Source: Chara braunii
Taxonomy: Eukaryota; Streptophyta; Charophyceae; Charales; Characeae
Length of the DNA: 48,013 nt
Assembly: GCA_003427395.1 (NCBI GenBank)
Contig: BFEA01000007.1
Span: 7,145,171 to 7,193,183, forward strand
Direction: 5' to 3'
A model generated the notes under the pieces. That model had not been told where the DNA came from, did no database searches, and worked only from the letters and a program-made list of their open reading frames with translations. The translations under genes were made by a program, and so were the position numbers. Positions 1 through 10,500 of this stretch are shown piece by piece. Position 1 is the stretch's first letter. The number at the start of each line of letters is the position of its first letter.

Positions 1-113
1 CGACCCTTGGGCTTCGCCAGGAAGCTGGAGGATCGACCATCGGGCTTCGCCAGGAAGCTGGAGGACCGACCCTCGAGCTTTGACAGGAAGCTAGAGGATG
101 AGAGAAGGTGCAC

Positions 114-159
<46 letters not shown>

Positions 160-183
160 TGCACAGAGAGAGAGAGAGAGATG

Positions 184-230
<47 letters not shown>

Positions 231-343
231 CGACCCTCGGGCTTCGCCACGAAGCTGTAGGATCGACCATCGGGCTTTGCCAGGAAGCTGGAGGACCGAC
301 CCTCGGGCTTCGACAGGAAGCTAAAGGATCAGAAAAGGTGCAC

Positions 344-397
<54 letters not shown>

Positions 398-407
398 GGT
401 GCACGTA

Positions 408-448
<41 letters not shown>

Positions 449-600
449 GACCGACACTCGGGCTTCGCCAGGAAGTTGGAGGATCGACCATCGGGCTTCG
501 CCAGGAAGCTGGAGGACCGACCTTCAAGCTTCTCCAGAGAGCAGGAGGATCGACCATCGGGCTTCGCCAGGAAGCTGGAGGACCGACCATCGGGCTTCGA
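1..600. repeat. GA microsatellite interleaved with a 33-bp minisatellite
   Basis: Long runs of (GA)n alternate with a unit of about 33 bp built around GACCATCGGGCTTCGCCAGG followed by AAGCTGGAG. The unit recurs about ten times with point changes (ACCCTCGGG or ACCATCGGG; CGCC, CGAC or TGCC). Open frames on both strands here are products of the dinucleotide run. The last unit ends at about 602, directly before the E1 accessory ORF, so the repeat may have replaced or expanded within the leader of that element. Confidence 0.9.
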
Positions 601-608
601 CAGTGAGG

Positions 609-1095
609 GGTAAACTTTATGAGGTGACATGGTATAATAATCCCTTTACAATCCTGAGGCATGAGACTTGTGGGAAAGGACATATAATATTTCATATTCC
701 TGTAGTAAAATTTCTTAACTCTGACAATTTGGATGTGAGGGTTTACTCCTTTATCTGTCTAGAGGAGGAAGTTGACTACTTGGAGTATTTAAAAGGGGCG
801 TATGTTAGTCTTGAGCGGACAAAAGAGTGGCTGGAGAAGCTAAGAAGGAAAGTGACATGGGGAGTAGGAGTAAGGGAATTTGAAAGGTTCCCTGAGTTCT
901 CAATTGCGGAGGGATTTGAAGACAGAAAAAATTGGATGCCTCTACTGGACGCTATTGCTAAGATTGGTAGAGCAAGGAAAAAAAACTACTGTGATGATAA
1001 AATCCCTGTTTCTGAGTACCTTTGAACACAGGATCGAAATCTCTGATTATGTCAAACCTGAGATCTATCTTTCAGATGTTTCCTATGATGATTAA
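609..1095 (+). pseudogene. E1 accessory ORF, copy 1 (unrecognised family)
   Basis: Coding-like sequence in the frame ending at the TGA at 1023-1025, then continuing in another frame to 1095, so one frameshift lies near 1020. I do not recognise a domain. By eye it aligns with the two E2 accessory ORFs: an N-terminal Y/F-E-V segment, a C-x-G-(H/L) turn followed by alternating hydrophobic residues, an E-rich patch, then an L-S/E-rich helix and a Trp-containing segment. The closest relative is the remnant at 13740-14233, which shares the pattern around residues WMPLLDAIAKI. It sits between a microsatellite and copy 2, upstream of gag, where canonical Ty3/gypsy elements carry no gene. A function cannot be inferred from sequence alone. 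Confidence 0.55.
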
Positions 1096-1097
1096 CG

Positions 1098-1599
1098 ATG
1101 CCCAGCTTAGTTGAACAGTTAACATTTGGGGTTGTACTGGAAGAAAGAATAATCAAGATAGAAGGGACACTTCGGATCTCTGACAGAAACCTCTCTTACC
1201 TTGGATGAGTTTGAGTTCTTGCAACCTTTTCTTGATCAGATGAGAGATTCTACCCTGAGAGTTGTCACTGACCAGACTGAGATTAGCTACCTACTGAAGG
1301 TAGTGAAAGTAGGAGTTACTGAAATAATATCCAATCATTCTTCCAGGGAACGAGTCTCTCTTGCTAGGAGGATTAACACCGGATCATAAGCCATGCAATT
1401 TGATTATGACATTATAGACTTGACTCGACATTTTATGATTCGGGGTACTGTAAAAGAGTATAATAGAAGACTGAGTGGGGATGATGAAAGAGAGTTGATT
1501 GAAGATTACATTGGAAGGCTGAGAATGGTTGTTTTGTCTTTGATCACTACCAGTCTATTATTGCATATACTCTTTATGTACAAAATTATCAAGGGATAG
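1098..1599 (+). pseudogene. E1 accessory ORF, copy 2 (unrecognised family)
   Basis: Starts with an ATG at 1098. The first frame ends at the TGA at 1206, the next runs to a TAA at 1389, and coding-like sequence resumes at ATG 1393 to 1599. The middle part contains an ERVSLARR segment that aligns with ERVVLAAR of the first E2 accessory copy and with NVERATLA of the second, followed by the same F-x-x-x-D-I spacing. That makes it a second tandem member of the family, as in E2. It lies 120 bp before gag. The last 20 residues are hydrophobic and may be out of frame. It has at least one frameshift and one stop, so no product is expected. Confidence 0.5.
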
Positions 1600-1719
1600 A
1601 GCAAACAAGAGAAGAGAGAAACGAGTCTGTATCCCTAGCGAGAAGAGTGAAAGATTGAAAAATAAAGAAAGAGGGGACAAAAGTGGCAGAAAGAGAGAAG
1701 AAAGTATCCGAGAAAGTCT

Positions 1720-3338
1720 ATGGTCAAGATGGCTGGTCGTTCGAGACCTAGCTCATCTGCAGGGACCAATGAAGAGACCTTGGTTGGGGTTATACGAGAA
1801 TTGGTCGAGAGAGTCGACACAATCGAAGGAGGATCAGATATCGCAAGAGCAAAGAGGCCAGATGAGAGAATTCCCTGTTTCAGAGGACCTCAAGCAAAAG
1901 ATTTTCTGGATGAGTATGAATTATTTGGGCTCAGTTACGGCTGGACAGACAAGCAACGACTTAAGCACCTTCTATCTTACTGTGATACTGACTCGAGGTT
2001 GGCTGTTCAGGAGTTCATGGAAGGGGCCACTACATGGGAAGAGGTCAAAGAGAGAATGAAAAAGAAATTGAGAAAGACTCAGTTCCAACTACAACAAAAA
2101 ATTTACTCAATATCAAAAGAGCTAAGTATGACACTTTCAATGTTTTTCTTCAGACCTTCATCCGAACAACAAGAAGGATTTCATATTTGGACGAAGCCCA
2201 AAGATGCCATATATTTTTGACAAATTTTACTGACACTGAAAGGCAGACAGTCCTCAATCAAACTCAACACTATCCTCTCAGATGGGATGAAAAGGTTGTA
2301 ATTGTTAGAACTCTACCTACAGTTTCTAATAAGAAGTGGTCACTGGATCAGATCAGTACATTGGCCAAGGACCGAGAGACTGAGAATGGTATGAACAGAG
2401 GGAACAATCTGAGTGATGAAAATATTATTCAAAGAGTGATGGATAACTATATGCTTGGAAACCATATTGTGGATGACAGAGGAAATAAGAAAACCAAAAG
2501 TGAAGAGGAGGATGAAGATGATGATGATGAAGGCTATGGTAAAAAGGAAGATTCTTCTAGATCCAGAAAGAATCGAGGGAATGGTGACAGAGGAAACAGA
2601 GAAAGAAGGAAGTATGATGATCGTCCTAAGAAGAGTTTTGTCTGCTACTATTGTGGTGAAGGGGTTCACACTACCACCTATTATAGACCTCTTGAGGAGG
2701 ATGTGAAGAGTGGGGTGGCAAAGAAAGATGCTATCGGTCATTTCTGTGATAGTTCATAGAACAAGTTGGATCCCAGACATCAAGGAGGTATGAGACTTCT
2801 TGCTCTTAAACATGATGAAAAAATGAAGAAGAAGAAGAAAAAGGCAAATGTGAACGTTCACTTTCTGATTGACGAGTTGCCTAATGAGCTTGTGTAGGAA
2901 ACAAGTGACCCTCATACCGCGATTGAGTTGTCTCTGCGATCCTTAACATTGATAGAGGATGCGTCTGATGAGGCTTCTACAAGTGATCCTTCATTAGAGG
3001 GGAATTTTACTTCTCCGAACCCTTCTCAATTCGTAGAATTTCCTTCTAAAGAAACGATTCGCTTTCTGGTCAACATGATGTCATTTTATGGTGATCTACC
3101 TCCATAACTTGTCATGGAACCCAGTGTTGTGTTTGGTGAAGTGAGAAACCTTCAAGCACGTTTGACGCCCCAAATGATAGAGGAAAAGAAAAGAAGGAAA
3201 AATGAGGAGTCTCTGATTAATATTCTTGATGACCCAGATCCAGAACTTCCACATAGGAAGAATGAACAAGGAAGGAAGAAATTTATTCTCAAGAATGATT
3301 TGGAAGACGGGACAGTGATTACTAATGTGATTACTTAA
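1720..3338 (+). pseudogene. gag: E1 gag (capsid and nucleocapsid), disrupted
   Basis: Gag builds the virus-like particle and packages element RNA. The N-terminal part (ATG 1720 or 1729 to about 2070) has the retrotransposon Gag signature, with FLDEYELFGLSYGWTDKQR and TTWEEVKERMKKKLRK aligning with the E2 and E3 Gags. A frameshift near 2070-2100 moves the frame to the one ending at 3338. A zinc knuckle lies at 2643-2684 with spacing C-x2-C-x4-H-x4, but the last Cys is Tyr (TAT for TGT). An acidic stretch and an arginine-rich stretch precede it. In-frame stops occur at 2757-2759, near 2895 and near 3105. The tail is acidic and lysine-rich, as in the related elements. Confidence 0.8.
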
Positions 3339-3358
3339 ATGTTGGAAGAGACAAAATA

Positions 3359-4171
3359 ACCCTGTCCTTCAAGGAAACAACGACTCTAGCACCTAAGCTA
3401 AGAGAGGAACTAAAGAAGCTGATTGAGAATAATAAATTAGAAGTTAATTATTTGGGATCAATCTTTCCCATTCAGGTGAACAGGTCACTGTGAGGTTGTA
3501 AGATGAGATTTGAAACCATGGGATGTGGGCATCTGACCATTTACATCAATCAAGTGAAAATTCGAGCGTTAGTGGACTCTTGGGCAGAGATTATACTTCT
3601 TTCTCGGAGAATAATGGAGGTTTGTGACTTATCTATTGATAGACCTGCACAAAACATATTAAGTAATATTGCAGGAGAATGTTTTGTGGCATGATCTATT
3701 GACAATATGCCTATCAGAGTTGGGACCATGTCAGTTGAATCACTGGGTTTTGTAGTGCAGGAACTGGATTATGATTGTATCTTGGGCATTCCATTCTTGC
3801 ATCGAATGGAGACTATCCAGTTTTTCAGTCATTAGGGGTCATCCTGGATCAACCTACAAGATCTGGAGACTGCTCAGGAACAGACCTTTATGGTCTGCAC
3901 TAAAAATGATTTCAAGCATCGATTATCTGCTAATTCAATCAGAAAAGAAGAGCCTACTGAAAGGATTAAGAGACTAAGAGAAGAAGGCAAACAAAAGGTT
4001 AAAGAAGAAATTTCAGTGGGTATTTATCAAGTTTCAAAAATGATAAAAACCCTTGGTAATCTCAAAGATGAATACGGACAAATTGAAGCATTTAAGAAGG
4101 CTGTGGAAACTGCTAAGGGGGGGAGAATGAAACTAAAATTTGCATCGACTCATCATTTTTTAGGAAAATAG
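3359..4171 (+). pseudogene. E1 aspartic protease region, disrupted
   Basis: Retropepsin-type protease that would mature the Gag-Pol polyprotein. The catalytic box reads ALVDSWAEI at 3569-3595; the family motif is D-S/T-G-A, so the glycine after Asp-Ser is Trp (TGG at 3581-3583). Downstream, CILGIPFL at about 3777-3800 matches the conserved I-L-G-x-x-F-L near the protease C-terminus. The frame is constant from 3359 to the TAG at 4169-4171 but contains stops near 3491, at 3692-3694 and at 3833-3835. The reading frame ends seven nucleotides past the heptamer at 4156-4162, where RT takes over in the -1 frame. Confidence 0.75.
4156..4162 (+). promoter_or_regulatory. E1 candidate -1 ribosomal frameshift site, T TTT TTA
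   Basis: The protease frame reads CAT TTT TTA GGA AAA TAG. The heptamer is in the exact X XXY YYZ phase for -1 slippage. After slipping, the frame continues into the RT region that starts KIVTGSKRKYKPK. E2 (28225-28231) and E3 (40930-40924) have the same heptamer in the same phase at the same junction. A short downstream pairing TGGGT/ACCCA (about 4177-4202) is possible but weak. Confidence 0.7.
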
Positions 4172-5805
4172 TCACTGGGTCAAAGAGAAAATACAAACCC
4201 AAGGGGGTGAAGAAAAACCCGGTGGCAGTCCTAATAGAAAATAATCATGATGAAGCATTGAAAAAAAAGAGGAAAATTATTAAAGCATTAAGAGAATCTG
4301 CAAAATTGGGGAATAGGGTCACCTAAGAGAGATTTGACGCAATGAAGATAGGCTCGAATCAGTTTATTCTACCGAAAGAGAAAGAATATATTTTCAAAAT
4401 GTGTCAGGAGTTCTCTGGTGCATTCTCCTTTAATGATGAAGAGAGAGGGCAGTTAGACGTGGAAATGATCAAGATGGCCAAAATTTAAACAGTTAATCAT
4501 GTTCCATAGAATGATACGCCAACCAAATATTCCCTGAAAGAAGAAGCAGAGGTTGTAAAATACCTTGACAAGAAGATCGCATCTAACGTTGTTGAACCTG
4601 CTGATGGACCGTTTGCTAACCACTGGTTTTGCTTTTGGAAACCAAGAGGTGGATTGAGATGAATACAAAATCTTTAGTACCTCAACTCTGTGACGATACG
4701 TGATGCAGATAGTCTTCCTAATGCTGATCTCCTTTCCGAATCCTTTGCTGGTCGATGCATTTGTTCCTTAGTTGATTTATATTCTAGCTATGATGAGTTT
4801 CTCATTGACCCCATCAGTCGGCCAATGACTGTCATGCACACGCCAAAAGGGCTCATTCAGATGTGTGTGGTACCTCAGGGTAGGACTAATGATGTGGCAG
4901 TGGTTCAAAAAGATATGATCCAAATCATGCAAGATATTTCTCCTGAAATAATCAGCCACTATATTGATGACAATCCCGAGAAAGGACCCCTTGTAAGGGA
5001 TGAGACTTTCGTCGCAGGCGGAGTCGGGAAGTTTGTCTGGGAACACGCCGAAGGAGTAAAAATGGTCCTAGAAGAGACTTCAAAAATATAACCTGACTGC
5101 CAGTGGACCAAAGTCCCTTCTCTTTCAGCCAGAAGTAATCATCTCGGGTTTCAGATCTTAGTCCCTTATCTTTCAGCCAGAAGTAATCATCTTGGGTTTC
5201 AGATTTTTCTCCAAAGGTAGGACTCTTGACACCAAAAAGATAGACAAGATCTTAAACTTACCTCTACCACTCAAGAGAGTAACAAACGTCAGAAGCTTCT
5301 TGGGTGTCTGTGAATTCTGAAGGATTTTTATCCCTCATTTTGCTAGCCTTGTAGAGCCTCTGAGGGAGATGGTAAGGCAAGGGGCTAATTTAGCATGGAT
5401 AGAAAAAAGACAAGTCGTTGCAGAAACTCTACAGGAGAAATTAAAAGATGGGGGTGTAGTGTTGGGAGTGCCTTTTATGATGATGAGGAAGAGAGACCTT
5501 TCATTATCCAGGCAGATGGAAGACCAGTTGCTTTGGGTGGTGTGCTTATTCAAAAAAATGAAAATGGGAAAGAGATGTTTCTGAGATTTGAGAGCAGGAC
5601 TCTTAACTCTACAGAAAGAGGTTATACCCAATTTAGAAAAAAAGTTACTGGCAATTATCCATAACCTCAGATGCTTCAGGCACTATGTACTAGGGAGGAG
5701 ATTCATCTTAAGGACCGATGCATCTGCTGTGATTGGTGCTATTAAGAAGCACCAACAAGTAAATCCAACAGTCAGCAGGTGGATTGCCTTCTTCCAATAC
5801 CATTA
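4163..5805 (+). pseudogene. pol: E1 reverse transcriptase and RNase H, disrupted
   Basis: Reverse transcriptase copies element RNA into DNA and RNase H removes the RNA strand. Visible in order: an N-terminal segment with FNDEERGQLDVEMIKM; a fingers region ending in HWFCFWKPRGGLR; the palm (SLVDLYSSYDEF, then YIDD at 4960-4971); the post-catalytic segment KFVWEHAEG; a thumb and connection with FLGVCEF and RIFIPHFA; and an RNase H-like domain with RPFIIQADGRPVALGGVL and LRFESRTLNSTERGY. Stops interrupt it near 4324, 4486 and 4507, and at 4660-4662 and 4675-4677; the last two replace the W and Q of the RWIQDLQ motif of the relatives. A 48-bp in-frame duplication lies at 5112-5207, and frameshifts occur near 5090-5400 and 5640. 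The domain breaks off after RWIAFFQY. Confidence 0.85.
5112..5207 (+). repeat. 48-bp tandem duplication inside E1 RT
   Basis: The segment beginning AGTCCCTTCTCTTTCAGCCA at 5112 is repeated at 5160 with three or so differences. The unit is 16 codons, so the duplication itself keeps frame. The E3 relative has a single copy at the matching place. Confidence 0.85.
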
Positions 5806-5825
5806 TTTTACTTTTTTCTCTCCCC

Positions 5826-7560
5826 ATGGCTCCCCCACTTGCCTCCACTAGTGTTTGCATTAGTGGTGCTAATATTTCCCACCGTCTAGATCCTTGATCT
5901 CGAAGGTGCCGTTTGCTTGCACAATTATTCCTTGTGCTTGCTGATGGTTTACTTGGGACATCTCAAGTCCCCTCCACTTTTCTTCCGTACTAGTTCCATT
6001 TTCTTGTCCCGCTGGCGGTTCCGCCGGCGCGTGTCCTATTTTTCGACTTTATTATTTGGATCCACTTTGTCCCCGGCAACATCCCGGGTGGTGTCCCATT
6101 TTTATTTTTGGAACCCCTTGCCCTTGGTGACCCCAACATCTCTCCCTTAGATGCAACATGTGTGTCGATTTTTCTCGGTCGTGGGATCTCATCTCACGAT
6201 TGTCGTTTACCGTCTCCACATGCCCCATGCTAAAAGAAAATGAAGCGTTAAATTTCTAAGTGCATCCGGGCTCAATATTGATTCCGCATGCACCAAAAAC
6301 ATATGTTTTTCCTTCCCCCTGCAGTCCGTTGCAACTCGGACTGCAATAGGGGTCAATTCCCTAGCCCCAATGCCCCACAGCTAGCCCTTACTCAAAAGAA
6401 AAAGAAACGGTCAACTCCCAAGTGCATCCGAACTTGATTTTGGCTCCGGACGCATCTAAAACATGTGTTTCTCCTCATGCATGCAATCCGTTTTATTTCG
6501 GTTGCATAGAGCCTTGATTTTCTTTGTTTTTTTCTACAAAAATAAAATAAAATTAAAGTCTTTTGTAACCGCCAGATTCCATAATGAATCTGGGCACGGA
6601 TGTATCTCCCCAAGTAACCGTTTTTTACCGTTAAGGCCCTTTTCTCTTTTCTTTTCTTTTCTTTTTTCCTTTCTTTTCTTTTTCCCCCTTTTTTTGACAG
6701 TAGGGACCTGTCAGTCCGTACTTGTGGCAGTCCCTACTGACGGCCAAATCACTCACTCCCTCTCACTTTTTTCGTCTTATTCTCCCACATTGTCTTTTCT
6801 TTTCTCTCTTTTTTCTAGCATGTTAAGTGTCAAGTGGCCGTTAAAGCCCTTTTCTAGCTCCTTCCTCTTAGTTTTGGCCCTTCTTATGCCCAAGGTGCAG
6901 TCCGTTATATCTCGGACTGCAATGGTGGCCTTCCCATGTCCATGAGAGCTTCCTTTTACCTCTATCTTTCTCCCACAGTGGCCCTTCTTGCTTCGATTTT
7001 CCCCCGGAGGCCTATTTTACTCATGGGGTATCTTTTGACTCCATTTTCTTGAGGGAGGCTGATCCGAGATTTTTTGGATTGCTCCCATGCCTCCCACTCC
7101 ATGTTTCTTTGCTTTTTCTTTTCCTTTCGGCTTTTCCGTTTGCTACCGCTAGCGGTGCTAATATTTTTGGTGCCGCCATTTCCTCTTGAGACCTTCATAT
7201 GTCCCTGTCAATTTCCCATCGATGGTCCCCGACACTTGGTCCCGCCGGTGGCCCCCGACATCTTTTGTCCCGTACGCCATTACTTTTACTTAGTCCCACG
7301 TGGCCCCGGGTGCCTTTCCCCCAAGGTGTCCCACGTTCCTTAGGCATTTTTCTGCCTCACTGTGACCCCTCTCCCTTGTCTTTTCTCGCGCCTTGCGTGC
7401 GCCGGTTCCTTTGGTTGTGGTGTCGGCCCGAATACCCTTACGAGGGTATTTTGGCCCGTTTTTGCAGCTTACAGGAAGTACGCTCGGTGACGGCATCTAG
7501 GGGCATGTCCCATTTTTGTGTAGCTGCAACCAATCCTCAGGGATTGGGAGTGACATACGC
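5826..7560 (+). repeat. Hairpin-rich dispersed repeat, copy A
   Basis: No coding signal. The first part (5826-6040) matches the reverse complement of 14876-15073 (shared blocks CACCGTCTAGAT, GACATCTCAAGTCCCC, ACTAGTTCCATTTTCTT). Later blocks around 6740-6920 match the reverse complement of 15270-15480 (AGTGTCAA, ATATCTCGGACT, CAATGG). It carries perfect short hairpins, including the arms GCAGTCCG/CGGACTGC at 6321-6344 and 6897-6920. A pyrimidine-rich run spans 6635-6700. It abuts the truncated end of E1; it could be an LTR or a non-autonomous element, which I cannot decide. Confidence 0.6.
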
Positions 7561-10500
7561 TTTGAGTTGATTAGAGAGTGTGTGAGCGTGCACTTTGTGG
7601 GCACGCGTTAGGTTGACTGGACAATTGACCAATGAAAGACTATGAGGCGCCGGTAGAACAAGTAAGTGCAAGGCTATAATTTCGGAGGAAGCCGCAACCT
7701 CGGGCACGCAGACGAAGTCGCAACCGGCGTAGAGTTGACCAGGTGAGACAATGACTAAAGGAGAATGTTGCCCGATTTATTGAAAACCGACATTTTGGGG
7801 CCGCACCATGTAAAGTTACGCAAAACACTGGGTTGACTATGCGCTATCGGCAGTTAAAGCTACCAGCAAGGCCACGTAAGGAGAACGTGAATTAGCGCAA
7901 AGACAGGGTTTTTCCAATAAAAAGGTAATAAAAAGGCGGTCTCCTGGACGCATGCGACAAATATAAGGGCTCCGGCCTTCAGACGCGGCATTGTAGGGGC
8001 TACTAGCGTGACATACCGAGCAAGATTCAGCCCTTAACAACATGTGCGCACGTACGGGGCCTTGGGCTTGGAAGGGAAGTCAAGCAGCAGCCTTAACGTT
8101 GCTGCTACAGGCCCAGGCTGGCCACAGTTACCATTTACATACTGGTTGGCACGCACCCAGTCCAAGCTTGGGCTTATCCCTATTGGTTACAACACTGAAC
8201 TACTAACCTGCAGATTTCGGGATCGAGGCCAGCAGCGAGCAGCGGAGGAGCAAAGGAGCGTTATGGAGTAAACTAAGGGGTCGAGGGTCCTGCGGGACTA
8301 TCCCCCTTAGTTTCGTTGGGGGATCCGACCGTGGGCCCGCGAGGCAAGACCAAGGGCAGAGTTCCGACGGTCCCCCTCCCCTCAGCCGTTTTCCTCGAGT
8401 TACTAGGCTTTATCAGTTATTATTTTGTTTTTTTATTTTATGTTTTTTTTCTCGAGACGTGGTCCGGTGCCAATTTCATGACCCGCCGTAAAACCCCAGT
8501 GGCTAAAGCTCAGTGGGTACGCCCATGACCTATTCAAATGTCGGCCCGAGTTCGGTCCAGGTGATGAAATTTGATTGATGAGTAATACCAAATATTTTGA
8601 ATTACCTGGCGGCCGCTTCGGTAGGAGGCTTATCACCCCCCTGAGGAAGGTCATAAGCCCCCTCCTTGCCATCGGACACGGGTACCCATCAAGAGTAGTC
8701 CGAGGGTGAGTTTTGAAAAGAAAGAAGTGACTGTCGGCATCCCGTTATGGGACAACCACGCCGGTTTGCAGCCACATTACGACAGGACTAAAGATCAAAG
8801 GAAAGTGAGGGTCGTATTATGACCGTTGGAACTCTCGCCCTTAGCTCGGTTTCGTCCTCTCCTTTTCTTTATGTTCCTTCATTTTATTTTATTATATTTG
8901 GTTTACCTTTTCTCTAAATTACTGATTAGCAAAAATGTAAGATTTCGGGTCCGGTTTTGTACACAGGGATCGCGTTAGGAAGCAATCCTATAAAAGAAAA
9001 GGGTGGGCTGGGTTTCTGACTACGAGTGTATGAACGATTTTGTTGCGTCGTGTACTGGCAAGCTGAGGCTTGAGAGGTGAGTAGAGAGGGGGATGTGCGG
9101 CAACTCGTCTGCTAGTGCTCAAAGTGTTGGACTGCGGTTATATTGTGACAGCCCGGTCTTGGCTCTCGAGTGAAGTGGACGCAGTCATGGTGCGGAGTGA
9201 TGGGTTATACGGCTATAGGCTGAGACGCATCCAGTCACTCTGCCGGTGGGAGTGAATGTCGGGAGATGGGTCTATTGTGACAGCTATACTAGACTATAGC
9301 TACAACAGACAAGAGGCAAGGCTAAAGATAAATGTGGAAGGCGGGAGAGAAGGGGAGATGAGAGCAGACCCTGGCCTTCAAATGGTGATTACTAAGGCCA
9401 GGGACCGAGCGGAAAGAAGATGCCTACGGGACGATGTCACTGACGAAATCCAGGTGACTATCACTTACCTGGATGAGGAAGCCTCCACGGACACGCTGGA
9501 GCGTGAGCAGCAACACTTGGATCGTGATTCAGAGGCGGAGAGTGGGGCCAGTGACCGGGAGACTAACCTCCAATCCTGGAACAGGCCTGACTAGGTTCGT
9601 AGGAACCACCCTCAGGCGCGACCAGTTGAGGGCGGCCCTGAGGCCAACTCAAAAAGGCGAGGGCGGTAGGGATGCGAGGGACAGCGAGTACGAGAGAGAG
9701 ACCAGACCGTGTGTGAGGCAAGTGCAGTATGTGCGCTTGGGAAGCTGGCGTCAACTTGACTTCAACGCGCGATGAGCCAGAGTGAGGTGGGCAGGGGATG
9801 TGCTCGTTCGTGATGATTGACGTCGACCTCGTTGACATGCCGTGACGGGGTCAAGGTCAGGACATGAAATAACTGCGCGTGACGTACCCCTGCCAAGATC
9901 TGACGTGCGAGATGGAACTCGGATGAAGTACGTGCGCGGAGCAAGTCAATTTGAGTGATATGAGAGACACTTGTGGGACATGAGAGAGAGAAGCGGGGTC
10001 ATCGTCCGTAAACTGGACGACTAGCACGTGATCAATGTGATAATGTGCTCGTTTTGGTGCGTGCGCTAGGAAGGGGAGCCAAATCTTGTTAACTAGGGGC
10101 GTCGTGCATTCACTAGTGTCAGCCTCGAACGACGGAAGGTCTATATGCTCGACGACAGAAGGGGTAGCAGTGATCGAGGGCTGGCGCTAAAGAACTGCGT
10201 GCAAGAACGAAGGGTGACACACGTCTAACAAGCATGCTCATCAAGGGAGGCTGGTAGTAGGCGGACTACTCTATTGCAATTTATCCCGTCATGTAATTGA
10301 GGGAGGTCCGTGGCATTGGGCGGTTACTTGTGCGAGTTTGCAGCTAGGGTGCGCTCCAGAGTGCAAATATGCAGGGTAGAGTGTGAAGAAGCTAGAGCAA
10401 GAGTGGAGTGTAAGAAAGAGAGAGTCTTGTGATTGCGGATGATGGTGAGCGACAGACCACGACTAGATCACCTCATATATTGAGGCGATGATTGGCCATG

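Larger units (their letters stand above)
609..5805 (+). mobile_element. E1: degraded Ty3/gypsy-type retrotransposon, 3' truncated
   Basis: In order on the plus strand: two tandem accessory ORFs, gag with a damaged zinc knuckle, aspartic protease, reverse transcriptase and RNase H-like domain. Integrase, 3' LTR, PBS and 5' LTR are not found. Similarity to the Pol of E2 and E3 stops after the RNase H motif near 5790; a different repeat takes over from about 5826. Many in-frame stops and several frameshifts show it is an old dead copy. Boundaries are those of recognisable coding sequence, not of the original insertion. Confidence 0.85.

Noticed and set aside
91-695. Long open frames on both strands in the GA repeat
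   Set aside because: Ser-Leu or Arg-Glu runs come from the dinucleotide and minisatellite units, not from a gene.
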